The notes under the pieces: generated by a model
Told to the model about the DNA's origin: nothing
Databases searched by the model: none
Seen by the model: only the letters and a program-made list of their open reading frames with translations
Shown: piece by piece, positions 29,494 to 38,294 of the stretch
Position numbering within the stretch: the stretch's first letter is position 1
Layout: every line of letters begins with the position of its first letter
Position numbers and translations under genes: made by a program
Source of the DNA: REEB76 sp963774895
Lineage (GTDB): Bacteria > Pseudomonadota > Gammaproteobacteria > Natronospirales > REEB76
Assembly: GCA_963774895.1 (NCBI GenBank)
Contig: CAVZGN010000004.1
Span: 124,001-188,000, forward strand
Length of the DNA stretch: 64,000 nucleotides
Reading direction: 5' to 3'

Positions 29494-31404
29494 ATGCAAG
29501 GCACGTCTGCGCGAAGCCCGGTCCGCTACATTTGCCTGCAAATGCTGCTTCTGGGCGTGTTGGCAGGCTGCGCCATCAGTCCTGTCGTGCAGCCTCCACA
29601 GAGCCAGGTCTCCCAGGCCCTGCAGTTTGAACAGCAAGGTAAATTCGCCGCTGCCGCCCAAATATATACAGCCCTGGCAAACACTGTCCAGGGTCAGCAA
29701 CGCAATAAATACGTGATCAGTGCTGCGGAAGATTGGTGGCAGGCCCAGCAAAGCCAGAATGCCTGGAAGTTGCTGGCGCAGATCCAGGAAAAAAACTTGT
29801 ATCCGGCACTCAATGCGCGCATTGAGCTGCTCAAGGCAAATCTAGACTTCGCTGCCCAACAACCCGAGGCCGCACTCAAGCATTTAAATTTCCCACTGGC
29901 GCCACTCCCTGACGAGCTGAAAGCACGTACCTTGTTGTTACGTGCCCAGGTGTACGTGGCCATGAATGACACAGTCGCAGCCGTTACCGACCTGAGCGAA
30001 CGCGAGACATACCTCGGCAATAACAGTGCTGCCATCCAAGATAACCATCAGCGTATCTGGGACGTGGTGACCCAGAGTCGCACGCCGCTCAACTTGCTGG
30101 CGCTGCCGAAAGGCATCTCATCTACCGCGCGTGGATGGCTGCTGCTCGGCAATCTCGCGCGCAACATCTGGCAGCAGCCACAAAATCTGCTACAGCAGCT
30201 GCAAGCTTGGCAGTCGCTGTATCCCGACCATCCGGCCAATCAGGATATCGTTCCGGATCTGATCGCCAAGCAAAAAGTCTTCGTTACCTATCCAGCGCAT
30301 GTGGCCGTACTGTTGCCGTTGTCGGGCTCCTATCAATCCGCCGCCGATGCGGTCCGAGACGGGCTGTTCACGGCCTATTTCCAGTTATCCAACAATGGCA
30401 GCGCACCGGTTGTGATGCTGTATGACACTGGCGCCAGTGCCATAGGAGCACAGGCGGCCTATCGTCAGGCCGTGGCCGCAGGCGCGGACATCGTCGTGGG
30501 GCCGCTTATCAAGGATGCCGTGGCTGGCATAGCCGCATTGGGCTCATTGCCAGTCCCGGTCCTGGCCCTCAACTCGCTGGACTCTGGCCAATCCATCCCC
30601 CCGCAATTATTCCAATTCGGCCTGCCGCCGGAAGATGAAGCGGCCCAGGTCGCGGATCGCTTGATCGCGGAAGGCTTGAAACGCGGAGTCGCGCTGGTTT
30701 CCCAGGGTGATTGGGGTTCACGGGTACTGAATGCTTTTTCCGCACGTTTCACTCAGTTGGGCGGCGCCCTGCTCGGCAGCCAGACCTACCCGCCGAATGC
30801 CAGCGACTATTCAGTTTCCATCACACGCCTGCTGAACATCGACCAGAGCCAGTATCGGGATGACCAACTGGCCGGATTGCTCGGCACGCGACTGCAATTC
30901 GAGCCGCATCGCCGCCAGGACATCCAGTTCATATTCCTGGCGGCTAATGCCGCTGACGCGAAACTGATCCGGCCGCAATTGCAGTTCTACCACGCCATCA
31001 ATGTGCCGGTGTATGCAACCTCCCAGGTGTATCAGCCCGGTGATCCGGCAGATCCGGATCTGGATGGCATCACCTTCGATGACATGCCATGGGCCCTGGA
31101 GACCAGCGGTGCTGCAGCCGACACCAGTAAGATCATCGCGGGCCTGTGGCCGAATAATTTTTCGGGAAACAGCCGGTTATATGCCCTGGGATTCGATGCC
31201 TGGCGGCTGGTGCCGTTGCTATTCAAGGGCCAGGGATTCAGCATGCCGGTACAAGGCATGACCGGACTGCTGACCATGGATAGCGCAGGGCGCATCCATC
31301 GACGGCTGGACTGGGCGAGCTTCGATAACGGCGTAGCGGTTATGCTGGCGCCCTTATCGCTGATACCGACGCCGGTGGCGGCCATACCCTCCCCGTCGCC
31401 ATGA
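29494..31404 (+). CDS. lpoA: Outer-membrane lipoprotein LpoA (PBP1A activator)
   Basis: Outer-membrane lipoprotein that reaches through the periplasm to stimulate PBP1A. 636 aa. Signal peptide with lipobox LAGC near residue 26 (LLLGVLAGCAIS). The N-terminal half is helical and TPR-like (residues ~40-270); the C-terminal half is a periplasmic-binding-protein-like LppC domain (VAVLLPLSGSYQSAADAVRDG to the end). It overlaps yraN by 4 bp. Confidence 0.93.
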   Translation: MQGTSARSPVRYICLQMLLLGVLAGCAISPVVQPPQSQVSQALQFEQQGKFAAAAQIYTALANTVQGQQRNKYVISAAEDWWQAQQSQNAWKLLAQIQEKNLYPALNARIELLKANLDFAAQQPEAALKHLNFPLAPLPDELKARTLLLRAQVYVAMNDTVAAVTDLSERETYLGNNSAAIQDNHQRIWDVVTQSRTPLNLLALPKGISSTARGWLLLGNLARNIWQQPQNLLQQLQAWQSLYPDHPANQDIVPDLIAKQKVFVTYPAHVAVLLPLSGSYQSAADAVRDGLFTAYFQLSNNGSAPVVMLYDTGASAIGAQAAYRQAVAAGADIVVGPLIKDAVAGIAALGSLPVPVLALNSLDSGQSIPPQLFQFGLPPEDEAAQVADRLIAEGLKRGVALVSQGDWGSRVLNAFSARFTQLGGALLGSQTYPPNASDYSVSITRLLNIDQSQYRDDQLAGLLGTRLQFEPHRRQDIQFIFLAANAADAKLIRPQLQFYHAINVPVYATSQVYQPGDPADPDLDGITFDDMPWALETSGAAADTSKIIAGLWPNNFSGNSRLYALGFDAWRLVPLLFKGQGFSMPVQGMTGLLTMDSAGRIHRRLDWASFDNGVAVMLAPLSLIPTPVAAIPSPSP

Positions 31405-31775
31405 AACTCGCGCCGCATCTCGCCAGTGGCCAGGAAGCCGAGGATTTGGCGCTAGCTACGCTGACAGCGGGAGGCTTACAGCTGATGGCGCGTAATTACC
31501 GTTGTCCGCTGGGAGAATTGGACCTGGTGATGAGTGAGGGCGAGACCTTGGTCATGGTGGAAGTGCGCTTCCGCCGCGAGCGCGGCTTCGGCGATGCCGT
31601 GGCCTCCGTGGATACACGCAAACAGCGGAAACTGCTGCATGCCGCCCAGCATTTTCTGCAGCAGGATGCCCGCTATCGCCGCCGGCCGCTGCGCTTCGAT
31701 GTGGTGGCCGTAAGTGAAACCAGTGATGGCAAACCACACGCCGATTGGATAAAAGACGCCTTTCGTGCCGATTAG
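31401..31775 (+). CDS. yraN: YraN/UPF0102 family nuclease-fold protein
   Basis: 124 aa. Small PD-(D/E)xK-like fold, with GELDLVM and VMVEVRFRRERGFGDA matching the putative active-site strand-Glu pattern of UPF0102. The biochemical role in bacteria is not firmly known; a link to DNA processing is an inference from the fold. It sits between lpoA (4-bp overlap) and diaA (16-bp gap), as in E. coli. Confidence 0.93.
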   Translation: MKLAPHLASGQEAEDLALATLTAGGLQLMARNYRCPLGELDLVMSEGETLVMVEVRFRRERGFGDAVASVDTRKQRKLLHAAQHFLQQDARYRRRPLRFDVVAVSETSDGKPHADWIKDAFRAD

Positions 31776-31791
31776 CTACTGAGGAATTCCC

Positions 31792-32385
31792 ATGGATATG
31801 CAGGCCCGCGTAACCCAGCTTTTCAATGACAGCATCGCCACCAAGCAGGCAGCGCTGCAAGCCCTGGTGCCGTCCATTGTCGGTGCCGCGCAGCTGATGG
31901 CGAAAGCCCTGAAAACCAGCCATAAAATCATGAGCTGCGGCAACGGCGGTTCGGCGGCGGACTCCCAGCATTTCTCCGCGGAATTGCTCAATCGTTTCGA
32001 GCGGGAACGTGCACCGCTCGCCGGGATCGCGTTGACTACCGATACCTCCACCCTGACATCGATCGCAAATGATTATGAGTACAACGAAGTTTTCTCTAAA
32101 CAGGTGCGCGCCCTGGGTCAGGCGGGTGATGTACTGCTGGCGATCTCCACCAGCGGCAACTCGCCGAATGTGATGCGCGCCATGGAGACTGCGCATGCGA
32201 AAGGTGTACACATCGTGGCGCTCACCGGCCGTGATGGTGGCAAGCTGGCGCCGCTCTTGCAAACACCGGACGTGGAAATCCGCGTTCCGGCAAAAGTCAC
32301 GGCGCGCATCCAGGAAGTGCATTTGTTGGTGCTGCACTGTTTGTGCGACCTGATCGACGAACAATTATTCGGCTCAGCCCATTGA
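31792..32385 (+). CDS. diaA: SIS-domain DnaA-initiator-associating protein DiaA
   Basis: 197-aa SIS-domain protein. SCGNGGSAADSQHFSAELLN near residue 48, LAISTSGNSPNVM near residue 116 and a C-terminal ARIQEVHLLVLHCLCDLID helix match both DiaA and the sedoheptulose-7-phosphate isomerase GmhA. Position directly after yraN matches E. coli diaA, whose product binds DnaA and promotes timely replication start. A GmhA activity cannot be excluded by sequence reading alone. Confidence 0.85.
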   Translation: MDMQARVTQLFNDSIATKQAALQALVPSIVGAAQLMAKALKTSHKIMSCGNGGSAADSQHFSAELLNRFERERAPLAGIALTTDTSTLTSIANDYEYNEVFSKQVRALGQAGDVLLAISTSGNSPNVMRAMETAHAKGVHIVALTGRDGGKLAPLLQTPDVEIRVPAKVTARIQEVHLLVLHCLCDLIDEQLFGSAH

Positions 32386-32389
32386 ACCT

Positions 32390-33784
32390 GTGAACCACAG
32401 GCCGACATTGGACGCGGAGTTTCTCGCCCATCTCGCAGACATCGTCGGAGCCGGAGATCTGTTGACCGACCCGGCTGACCGCTGGCCCTACAGTTACGAC
32501 AACAGCCGCCGCCAGGCGCAACCGGATGCCGTGGTGTTTCCCGCAAGCCACGCCGAAGTACGCGACTGCCTGCGTTTGTGCAACCAACATAAGGTACCGC
32601 TGCTGGCGCGCGGTCTCGGCAGCAGCACCACCGGCTCCGCCGTGCCGGTCGCCGGCGGTCTGGTGCTGGCCTTGGAACGCATGCAGCGCGTGCTGCGTCT
32701 CAGCCCCGAGGACCGGTTGATGGTGGTGGAAGCCGGCATCACCAACAGTGCCGCCCAGGAAGCCGCCGGCCGTTGTGGATTTTTCTGGGGACCGGCGCCG
32801 ACCTCCGCCGCCTATTCCACCGTGGGCGGCAACCTGGCCTGCAACGCCGGCGGCCCCAGTAGCGTCAAATACGGCACTCCGAGGGATAACGTGCTGGGCT
32901 TGCGCCTAGTCACCGGCGCCGGCGAAGAACTGCATACCGGTGTGTATACCAGCAAGGGCGTGATGGGCTATGACCTCACCCGCCTGGTCATCGGCTCCGA
33001 GGGCACGCTGGCGGTGATCACCGAAGCCACGCTCAAACTCACGCCCAAACCGGAAACCGTGCGTACCCTGCGCGCGGTATATGCCGACATGACGGCCGCC
33101 GCCGCCGCGGTCTCGCGCATCATGGCGCAGCCGGTCACGCCGTGCGCACTGGAGTTTATCGACCACGCAAGCATCGAAATCATCCGCGACTATGCCCAGA
33201 CGGATCTGCCTCGCGACGCCGGCGCCTTGCTGTTGATCGAGGTGGATGGCCTGGTATCCCAGATCGAAAGCAGCCTCGCTGCTGTCGAGACAGCCGCACG
33301 TGGCGACGGATTGGTGGAGCTGTGCTCCGCACGCGACCAGCAGGAAACCGATGCCCTGTGGGCGGCGCGCAAGGCGCTGTCGCCCGCGTTGCGCAAAATC
33401 GCACCCAAAAAAATCAACGAGGACATCGCCGTACCGGTGTCACGCATGGCGGAACTGATCAGCCGCTTGCAGGCGATCTCGAAACGCCATGGCATCACCA
33501 ACGTGAATTTCGGCCATGCCGGCAACGGCAATATCCACGTGAACCTGCTAATAGACCCGGACAATCGTGAACAGATGAAAAACGCCGAACCTTGCCTGCA
33601 GGAAATTTTCCAGCTGGTATTGTCACTGGACGGCACCCTGTCCGGCGAACACGGCGTGGGCCTGGAGAAACGCCCCTTCATGTCACTGGAGTTCGATCAG
33701 GTGCAGCTGGAGCTGATGCGCCGCATCAAGCAGCAGTTTGATCCGCATGGGATCCTCAATCCCGGTAAATTATTACCCGATTGA
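32390..33784 (+). CDS. FAD-binding oxidase, GlcD / D-lactate dehydrogenase type
   Basis: 464 aa, GTG start 5 bp after the diaA stop. N-terminal FAD-binding PCMH-type domain (PLLARGLGSSTTG, STVGGNLACNAGGPSSVKYG, VIGSEGTLAVITEATLKL) and C-terminal FAD-oxidase domain (INEDIAVPVSRM, NFGHAGNGNIHVN, GTLSGEHGVGLEK). The family oxidises 2-hydroxy acids such as glycolate, D-lactate or D-2-hydroxyglutarate; the exact substrate cannot be read here. No glcE or glcF iron-sulfur partners are adjacent, so it is likely a single-subunit enzyme. Confidence 0.9.
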   Translation: MNHRPTLDAEFLAHLADIVGAGDLLTDPADRWPYSYDNSRRQAQPDAVVFPASHAEVRDCLRLCNQHKVPLLARGLGSSTTGSAVPVAGGLVLALERMQRVLRLSPEDRLMVVEAGITNSAAQEAAGRCGFFWGPAPTSAAYSTVGGNLACNAGGPSSVKYGTPRDNVLGLRLVTGAGEELHTGVYTSKGVMGYDLTRLVIGSEGTLAVITEATLKLTPKPETVRTLRAVYADMTAAAAAVSRIMAQPVTPCALEFIDHASIEIIRDYAQTDLPRDAGALLLIEVDGLVSQIESSLAAVETAARGDGLVELCSARDQQETDALWAARKALSPALRKIAPKKINEDIAVPVSRMAELISRLQAISKRHGITNVNFGHAGNGNIHVNLLIDPDNREQMKNAEPCLQEIFQLVLSLDGTLSGEHGVGLEKRPFMSLEFDQVQLELMRRIKQQFDPHGILNPGKLLPD

Positions 33785-33795
33785 ATTTGTGATGT

Positions 33796-33812
33796 GTCCA
33801 CGGCTTGTGGAC
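33796..33812. terminator. Hairpin between convergent genes
   Basis: GTCCAC-GGCTT-GTGGAC, a perfect 6-bp stem with a 5-base loop in the 36-bp convergent space between the FAD oxidase and the macrodomain gene. No T tract follows on either side, so it is only a possible transcription barrier. Confidence 0.4.
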
Positions 33813-33820
33813 GAACTTGA

Positions 33821-34333
33821 TCAATAATCTTCAGAGACTGCGGCGATGCCCAATAGTTTCCGATAAGTCGCCGCATTCTCAACGTCGAAGCAGCAGGCCA
33901 CGATGCTGCGAAAATCCTTTTCATGGGCATGCATGACCTTGAGTGCGATGCGCGCGGCATCCTCTTTGGGGTAGTGGTAGATGCCGGCACTGATGCAGGG
34001 AAACGCGATACTACGGACTTGCGCTTCCTGCGCCAGGCTGAAGGCGCTCCGGTAACAGCTTTCCAGCAACAACGGCTCGCCGTGATCGCCGCCTTGCCAC
34101 ACGGGTCCGACCGCATGGATCACCCATTTGGCCTTGAGCCGGAAGCCCGGCGTGATGCGCGCTTCACCCGTTGGGCAGCCGCCGAGTTTTTTGCAGGCTG
34201 CCAGCAGTTTCGGTCCGGCAACACGTTGGATGGCGCCGTTCACACCACTGCCGTCCGAGAGCGCGGTGTTGGCGGCGTTGACGATGACATCCACATCCAG
34301 GTCGGTGATGTCGTACTGGATGACCTTGATCAT
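33821..34333 (-). CDS. Macrodomain protein, O-acetyl-ADP-ribose deacetylase-like (YmdB type)
   Basis: 170 aa from the ATG at 34333 (MIKVIQYDITDLDVDVIVNAAN); a TTG two codons upstream is the alternative. VIVNAANTALSDGSGVNGAIQR and IAFPCISAGIYHYPKEDAAR form the ADP-ribose pocket of the macrodomain. The family hydrolyses O-acetyl-ADP-ribose or removes ADP-ribose from proteins. The gene follows the DUF4442 gene closely at the distal end of the petABC-sspAB strand run. A direct link with respiration or ClpXP adaptors is not shown. Confidence 0.92.
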   Translation of the reverse strand: MIKVIQYDITDLDVDVIVNAANTALSDGSGVNGAIQRVAGPKLLAACKKLGGCPTGEARITPGFRLKAKWVIHAVGPVWQGGDHGEPLLLESCYRSAFSLAQEAQVRSIAFPCISAGIYHYPKEDAARIALKVMHAHEKDFRSIVACCFDVENAATYRKLLGIAAVSEDY

Positions 34334-34339
34334 ACGCAA

Positions 34340-34846
34340 TCACTTGCGATGTTTGGGCACCCAGGCCCACAGCATCTGGCAGTGGACCGGCTGTTCACCG
34401 CGCTCGTCGGTGACCTTGACCGGCACCAGGATCTCACCCTTTTCTTCCCTGAGTATGCGGGCGCGGGCAGCTGCATCCAGGGTGGCCTCCGCACGCAGAT
34501 CGCCCTGGGCGCGTTTCAGGTATTCCACTTGCATGCTTTTCAGCAACGGCACGCGCTCTTCCGGCACGTTCATGCCCAAGACTGCACCGCTGGCGGTCTC
34601 CGCCAGCAACGCTATGGCGGTGGCATGCACGGATCCGATGTGGTTCTGTACCGCTTTGCGGTTCGGGATGTGCAACAGGGCCCGCTCCTCGGACAGATAC
34701 TCGAAGCGCACCCTGCCGGTACGCACGAAGCGAACCGTGCGGCCGAACGCCCAGGTCAGCGCCCACCAGCGCAGCCAGGGCCTTACGCCATTCAGCTTGG
34801 CCAAAGTGCGATTGAGATTGCTTTTGGTTGGCAAGCTAATCACCAC
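34340..34846 (-). CDS. DUF4442 hotdog-fold protein (thioesterase-like)
   Basis: 168 aa, GTG start. The sequence GRVRFEYLSEERALLHIPNRKAVQNHIGSVHATAI resembles DUF4442/PaaI-like hotdog proteins, which often act as thioesterases. NHIGSVHA is the usual catalytic-helix region of this family. Function and substrate are unknown. It lies 48 bp downstream of sspB and 6 bp before the macrodomain ATG. Confidence 0.8.
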   Translation of the reverse strand: MVISLPTKSNLNRTLAKLNGVRPWLRWWALTWAFGRTVRFVRTGRVRFEYLSEERALLHIPNRKAVQNHIGSVHATAIALLAETASGAVLGMNVPEERVPLLKSMQVEYLKRAQGDLRAEATLDAAARARILREEKGEILVPVKVTDERGEQPVHCQMLWAWVPKHRK

Positions 34847-34894
34847 AGCTTAGGCATGCCGGTGATAGGTGCGACATGCATGGCGTTTACGACT

Positions 34895-35302
34895 TCATTT
34901 CACGACTTTTAGATTCGGCTTATTGCCGATACTGGGTTTAGTGGACTTGGATGCGCGGCTTTTCGAGGCTGATGGCCCGCTGGATTGCGTTGCATCCTTG
35001 GGCTCAAAGATCATGCCCTGGCCGGTCTCGAAAGCATAGACCGCCAGCACCGCATCCATAGGGACATACACCTGTTGCGCCACGCCGGCAAAGCGCGCCG
35101 AGAATTCCACATGCTCAGCCGCCAGCTCGAGTTTCTGGGTGGCGTCATAACTGACATTCAGCACCAGTTTGCCGTCTTTGGCATAACCCGATGGTGCTTG
35201 CACACCCGCTACCGTTACGTCCACCACGATATGCGGAGTATGGCCGCTGTCCACGATCCATTGGTGCATGGCACGCAGCAGATAGGGTTTTCTGGAAAGC
35301 AT
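34895..35302 (-). CDS. sspB: ClpXP adaptor SspB
   Basis: Adaptor that delivers ssrA-tagged and other substrates to the ClpXP protease. 135 aa. A substrate-binding domain of about 105 residues (KPYLLRAMHQWIVDSG; GKLVLNVSYDAT; FSARFAGVAQQVYVPM) is followed by a flexible Ser- and Lys-rich linker and the ClpX-tethering tail PNLKVVK, which corresponds to the XB motif at the E. coli SspB C-terminus. It follows sspA by 30 bp, the usual pairing. Confidence 0.95.
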   Translation of the reverse strand: MLSRKPYLLRAMHQWIVDSGHTPHIVVDVTVAGVQAPSGYAKDGKLVLNVSYDATQKLELAAEHVEFSARFAGVAQQVYVPMDAVLAVYAFETGQGMIFEPKDATQSSGPSASKSRASKSTKPSIGNKPNLKVVK

Positions 35303-35332
35303 GGCGGGTAGAGTGGTCGCGGAAGACCTGCT

Positions 35333-35989
35333 TCAGGCGGCTTCGCGCATCTCGCGCTCGAGTTCCGTGAGGCTGGACTTGAATGCCGGACGTTTGAAGA
35401 TGCGTTCGGCATATTTGCTTATGGCCTTGGCCTGGGCAGGTATGTCAATCTGGTAACGCGGCAGCCGCCACAGTATCGGCGCGATGCTGCAATCAACCAG
35501 CGAGAATTCCTCGCTCAGGAAATACGGTTTGGCGGCGAAGGCTTCGGATGCCGCCAGTATGCTCTCACGCAGCATCTTCCTGGCACGTATATGCGGCTTG
35601 TTGGGCGATGGTTCGATCTCGTCCACGCAGTTGTACCAGTCGCGTTCGATGCGATACAGCGCCAGGCGGAAACGCGCACGCGCCACCGGGTCGACCGGCA
35701 TCAGCGGTGGATGCGGGAAACGCTCATCCAGGTATTCCATGATAATGCGCGGCTCATACAGCGCCAGATCGCGGTCGACCAGTGTCGGCACGCTGTTGTA
35801 AGGATTAAGCTCCAGCAGATCCTCCGGCAGTTTGTTGCCTTCGATGTTGACGATATCCATGGCGATGCCCTTCTCCGCGAGCACGAAACGCACGCGGTGG
35901 GAGTGGGGACAGCTGGCTCGGGAATATAGCGTCATGGCAGTCGGCCTATGGGCAGGAGACGTCGCATCGGAATGGGTGGAGGTGCGCAT
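35333..35989 (-). CDS. sspA: Stringent starvation protein A (GST fold)
   Basis: RNA-polymerase-associated glutathione-S-transferase-fold protein; in E. coli it acts in stress response and H-NS control. 218 aa from 35989, with a start at 35935 (MTLYSRASCPHSHRVRF) as alternative. N-terminal thioredoxin-like domain (residues ~18-95, with NKLPEDLLELNPYNSVPTLVD) and C-terminal helical domain (YFLSEEFSLVDCSIAPILWR). It follows the cytochrome c1 gene, a conserved gammaproteobacterial arrangement. Confidence 0.94.
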   Translation of the reverse strand: MRTSTHSDATSPAHRPTAMTLYSRASCPHSHRVRFVLAEKGIAMDIVNIEGNKLPEDLLELNPYNSVPTLVDRDLALYEPRIIMEYLDERFPHPPLMPVDPVARARFRLALYRIERDWYNCVDEIEPSPNKPHIRARKMLRESILAASEAFAAKPYFLSEEFSLVDCSIAPILWRLPRYQIDIPAQAKAISKYAERIFKRPAFKSSLTELEREMREAA

Positions 35990-36017
35990 CAGCTGACGCG
36001 CCCATCGACACCGTGCA

Positions 36018-36758
36018 TTAATGTATTTTTTTCCAAATCTCTCTCTTTAATAGATAGGCAAGGATGAAGAACACGATCAGGAAGCCGATGACCCGCAGAC
36101 CCAGATTGCGGCTTTCGAGCATCACTGGATTACCCATATATACCAGAAAACTGGTGATATCACGGTCGGCTTTGTCGAACTCTGCGGGCGTGAGCTTGCC
36201 GGGCGTCACCTGTTCAAAATGATCGAACACCGGGTAACTGCTGCCATCCGGGTTGTTGACCGTGCTGAATACCGCCTTCTGGGTGCCCTGCAGTTCCCAC
36301 AGCACATCGGGCATGGATACTTTGGGGAATACCACGTTATTGACCCCGGTCGCGGTTTTCGGATCGAGGTAAAAGGATTTCAGATAAGTATAGATCCAAT
36401 CGGCGCCGCGGCTGCGGGCTTCCAGTGAAAGATCCGGCGGCGCGACGCCAAACCATTTTTGCGCATCCGCCGGTGACATGGCGCTCACCATGGTGTCGGT
36501 GGTTTTGGCGTCGGTGAAGATCAGATAACTTTCCAGTTGGGCGTCATTCAGCCCCAGATCCTGGCCCATGCTGTTGTAACGCACATACTGTGCTGAGTGG
36601 CAACCCATGCAGTAGTTCACGAAAAACTTGGCGCCGCGCTGCAGTGAGGCGGTATTGCCGGTATCGACGTTGGCCGCCTGCAGCTTCACGCCCTGGTCCT
36701 GGGCATAGGCAAATACCGGCAACAGCGTCAATAAAATGATGCAGATAAGTTTCTTCAT
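36018..36758 (-). CDS. petC: Ubiquinol-cytochrome c reductase, cytochrome c1
   Basis: Heme-c subunit of the bc1 complex; passes electrons from the Rieske protein to soluble cytochrome c in the periplasm. 246 aa. Signal peptide (cleavage near AYAQ), heme-binding CMGCH at residues 50-54, a probable axial Met in VSMPDVLWELQG, and a C-terminal transmembrane anchor (LRVIGFLIVFFILAYLLKREI). It overlaps the cytochrome b stop by 4 bp. The gene is intact although cytochrome b upstream carries an amber codon. Confidence 0.96.
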   Translation of the reverse strand: MKKLICIILLTLLPVFAYAQDQGVKLQAANVDTGNTASLQRGAKFFVNYCMGCHSAQYVRYNSMGQDLGLNDAQLESYLIFTDAKTTDTMVSAMSPADAQKWFGVAPPDLSLEARSRGADWIYTYLKSFYLDPKTATGVNNVVFPKVSMPDVLWELQGTQKAVFSTVNNPDGSSYPVFDHFEQVTPGKLTPAEFDKADRDITSFLVYMGNPVMLESRNLGLRVIGFLIVFFILAYLLKREIWKKIH

Positions 36759-38230
36759 TTCATCGTCACTCGTTCCGGCACTTTCTCGGACTGGTTAAGT
36801 CCGGGAAAAAACGCGGGCAGCAACAGAAACACGGCGGAATAAACGCCGGGAATAAACCAGGAAATAACCTGCAGCATGTTTTCGCCCGGCTTCCAACCGC
36901 TGAGTGCATTCAGCACCGGAGGCCAGCCGGCGATTGCGATGATATCCAGCGCCGTTATGACAATCATGATGGTTACAAAGGCATACAGCAGATACTTGCG
37001 CGAACGTGGTTCGGAATAAATCCACGAAATGATGAAAAACAGGAAATACAGCTCCGAGATACGCTGCCCGATCTCGGCCCAATAGGGTGTGGCAAGCTGC
37101 ATGCCGATAAAGCCTAGGAAAAGAAAACTAAGCGCAAATGCCATGACCAGTACCCGATATAGCGCGCCGCGATAACGGATGGACTTCACCGGATTGCGGT
37201 CGATCCACGGCAACACAAACAGGATGACGATGGACAACATCAGAGCCAGAGCGCCCAAGCCTTTATTCGGTATGCAACGCAGGATTGCGTAATACGGCCC
37301 GAAATACCACAAGGGATGAATGTCGGGCGGCGTCTTGAGGGCATTGGCCGGCTCGAAGTTGGCGGGCTCCAGAAACAGCCCATGCAGGCCCGGCGCAAAA
37401 AAGATGATGGCGGAGAAGATCGCGACGAACAGGATCACGCCGCAGATATCCTTGATGGTGTAATAAGGATGGAATGGGATGCCGTCCAGCGGATGGCCGT
37501 CCTTGCCCTTGTGCTGCTTGATCTCCACCCCATCGGGGTTGTTGGAGCCCACCTCGTGCAGCGCCACCAGATGAGACACCACCAGTCCCAGCAGCACCAG
37601 CGGCACCGCCATCACGTGCAAGGCGAAGAACCGGTTCAGGGTGATATCCGAGATGTAGAAGTCGCCGCGAATCCATTGTTCCAGACCGTTGCCGATGCCG
37701 GGGATCGCGCCGAACAGCTAGATGATCACGTTGGCGCCCCAGTAGGACATCTGGCCCCAGGGCAGCAGATAGCCCATGAAGGCCTCGGCCATCAGCGCCA
37801 GGTAAATCAGCATGCCGAAGATCCACAGCAACTCGCGCGGCTTCTTGTAGGAGCCGTAGATCACGCCGCGGAACATGTGCAGATAAATCACGATGAAGAA
37901 CAGGGAGGCGCCGACCGAGTGCATGTAGCGGATCAGCCAGCCCCAGCTCACATCCCGCATGATGTATTCCACCGAAGCGAAGGCGGCGTCGGCGGCGGGC
38001 TTGTAGTTCATGGCCAGGAAGATGCCGGTGACGATCTGGTTGACCAAGATCAGCAGCGCGATGGAACCGAAGAAATACCAGAAATTGAAGTTCTTGGGCG
38101 CGTAGTACTGGGCGACCTGCTCGTTCCAGAACTTGGTCATGGGGAAGCGCGCATCGATCCAGTCGCGCAACTTGATTAACCAGCCCCCGGTGACGTCCAG
38201 ATAATCGCGTGGTTCTTTTTCGGCGCTCAT
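36755..38230 (-). pseudogene. petB: Cytochrome b of the bc1 complex, interrupted by an in-frame TAG
   Basis: Integral-membrane di-heme subunit that oxidises ubiquinol. From 38230 the frame runs for 170 codons, ends at TAG (minus strand 37720-37718), then stays open for 320 further codons without any shift. The N-terminal part has the first heme-ligand pair (RYMHSVG...VIYLHMF) and stops right after LPWGQMSYWGANVII. The second part resumes with LFGAIPGIGNGLEQWIRGDF and carries the second ligand pair (FFALHVM; SHLVALHEVG) and the quinol-site region. The truncated product could not bind both hemes. A TCG serine codon would be restored by one base change. Sequencing error, recent mutation or suppression are all possible. 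Confidence 0.9.
37718..37720 (-). other. In-frame amber codon in cytochrome b
   Basis: Plus-strand CTA, read as TAG on the minus strand, between ATC (Ile) and CTG (Leu) in the stretch encoding NVII-stop-LFGAIP. No frameshift, insertion or repeat is visible around it, and no ATG or obvious ribosome site sits close behind it for restart. Homologous proteins generally have a small polar residue here. Confidence 0.92.
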
Positions 38231-38294
38231 CCAGCCAGCCTCCCGGTATGTTCAGCACCGACCTGCAGCCTGGGTATGCCTATTGGCGGCATGC

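Noticed and set aside
37600..37720. Pyrrolysine, selenocysteine or natural split-gene explanation for the cytochrome b TAG
   Set aside because: No pyl genes or recoding structure are seen, selenocysteine uses TGA, and the break is not at the cytochrome b6/subunit IV split point.
37263..38258. A 331-codon open frame on the same strand as cytochrome b, running across the amber codon
   Set aside because: Composition is dominated by Arg, His, Gly and Pro, as in shadow frames of GC-rich genes, while the cytochrome b frame on both sides shows family motifs.
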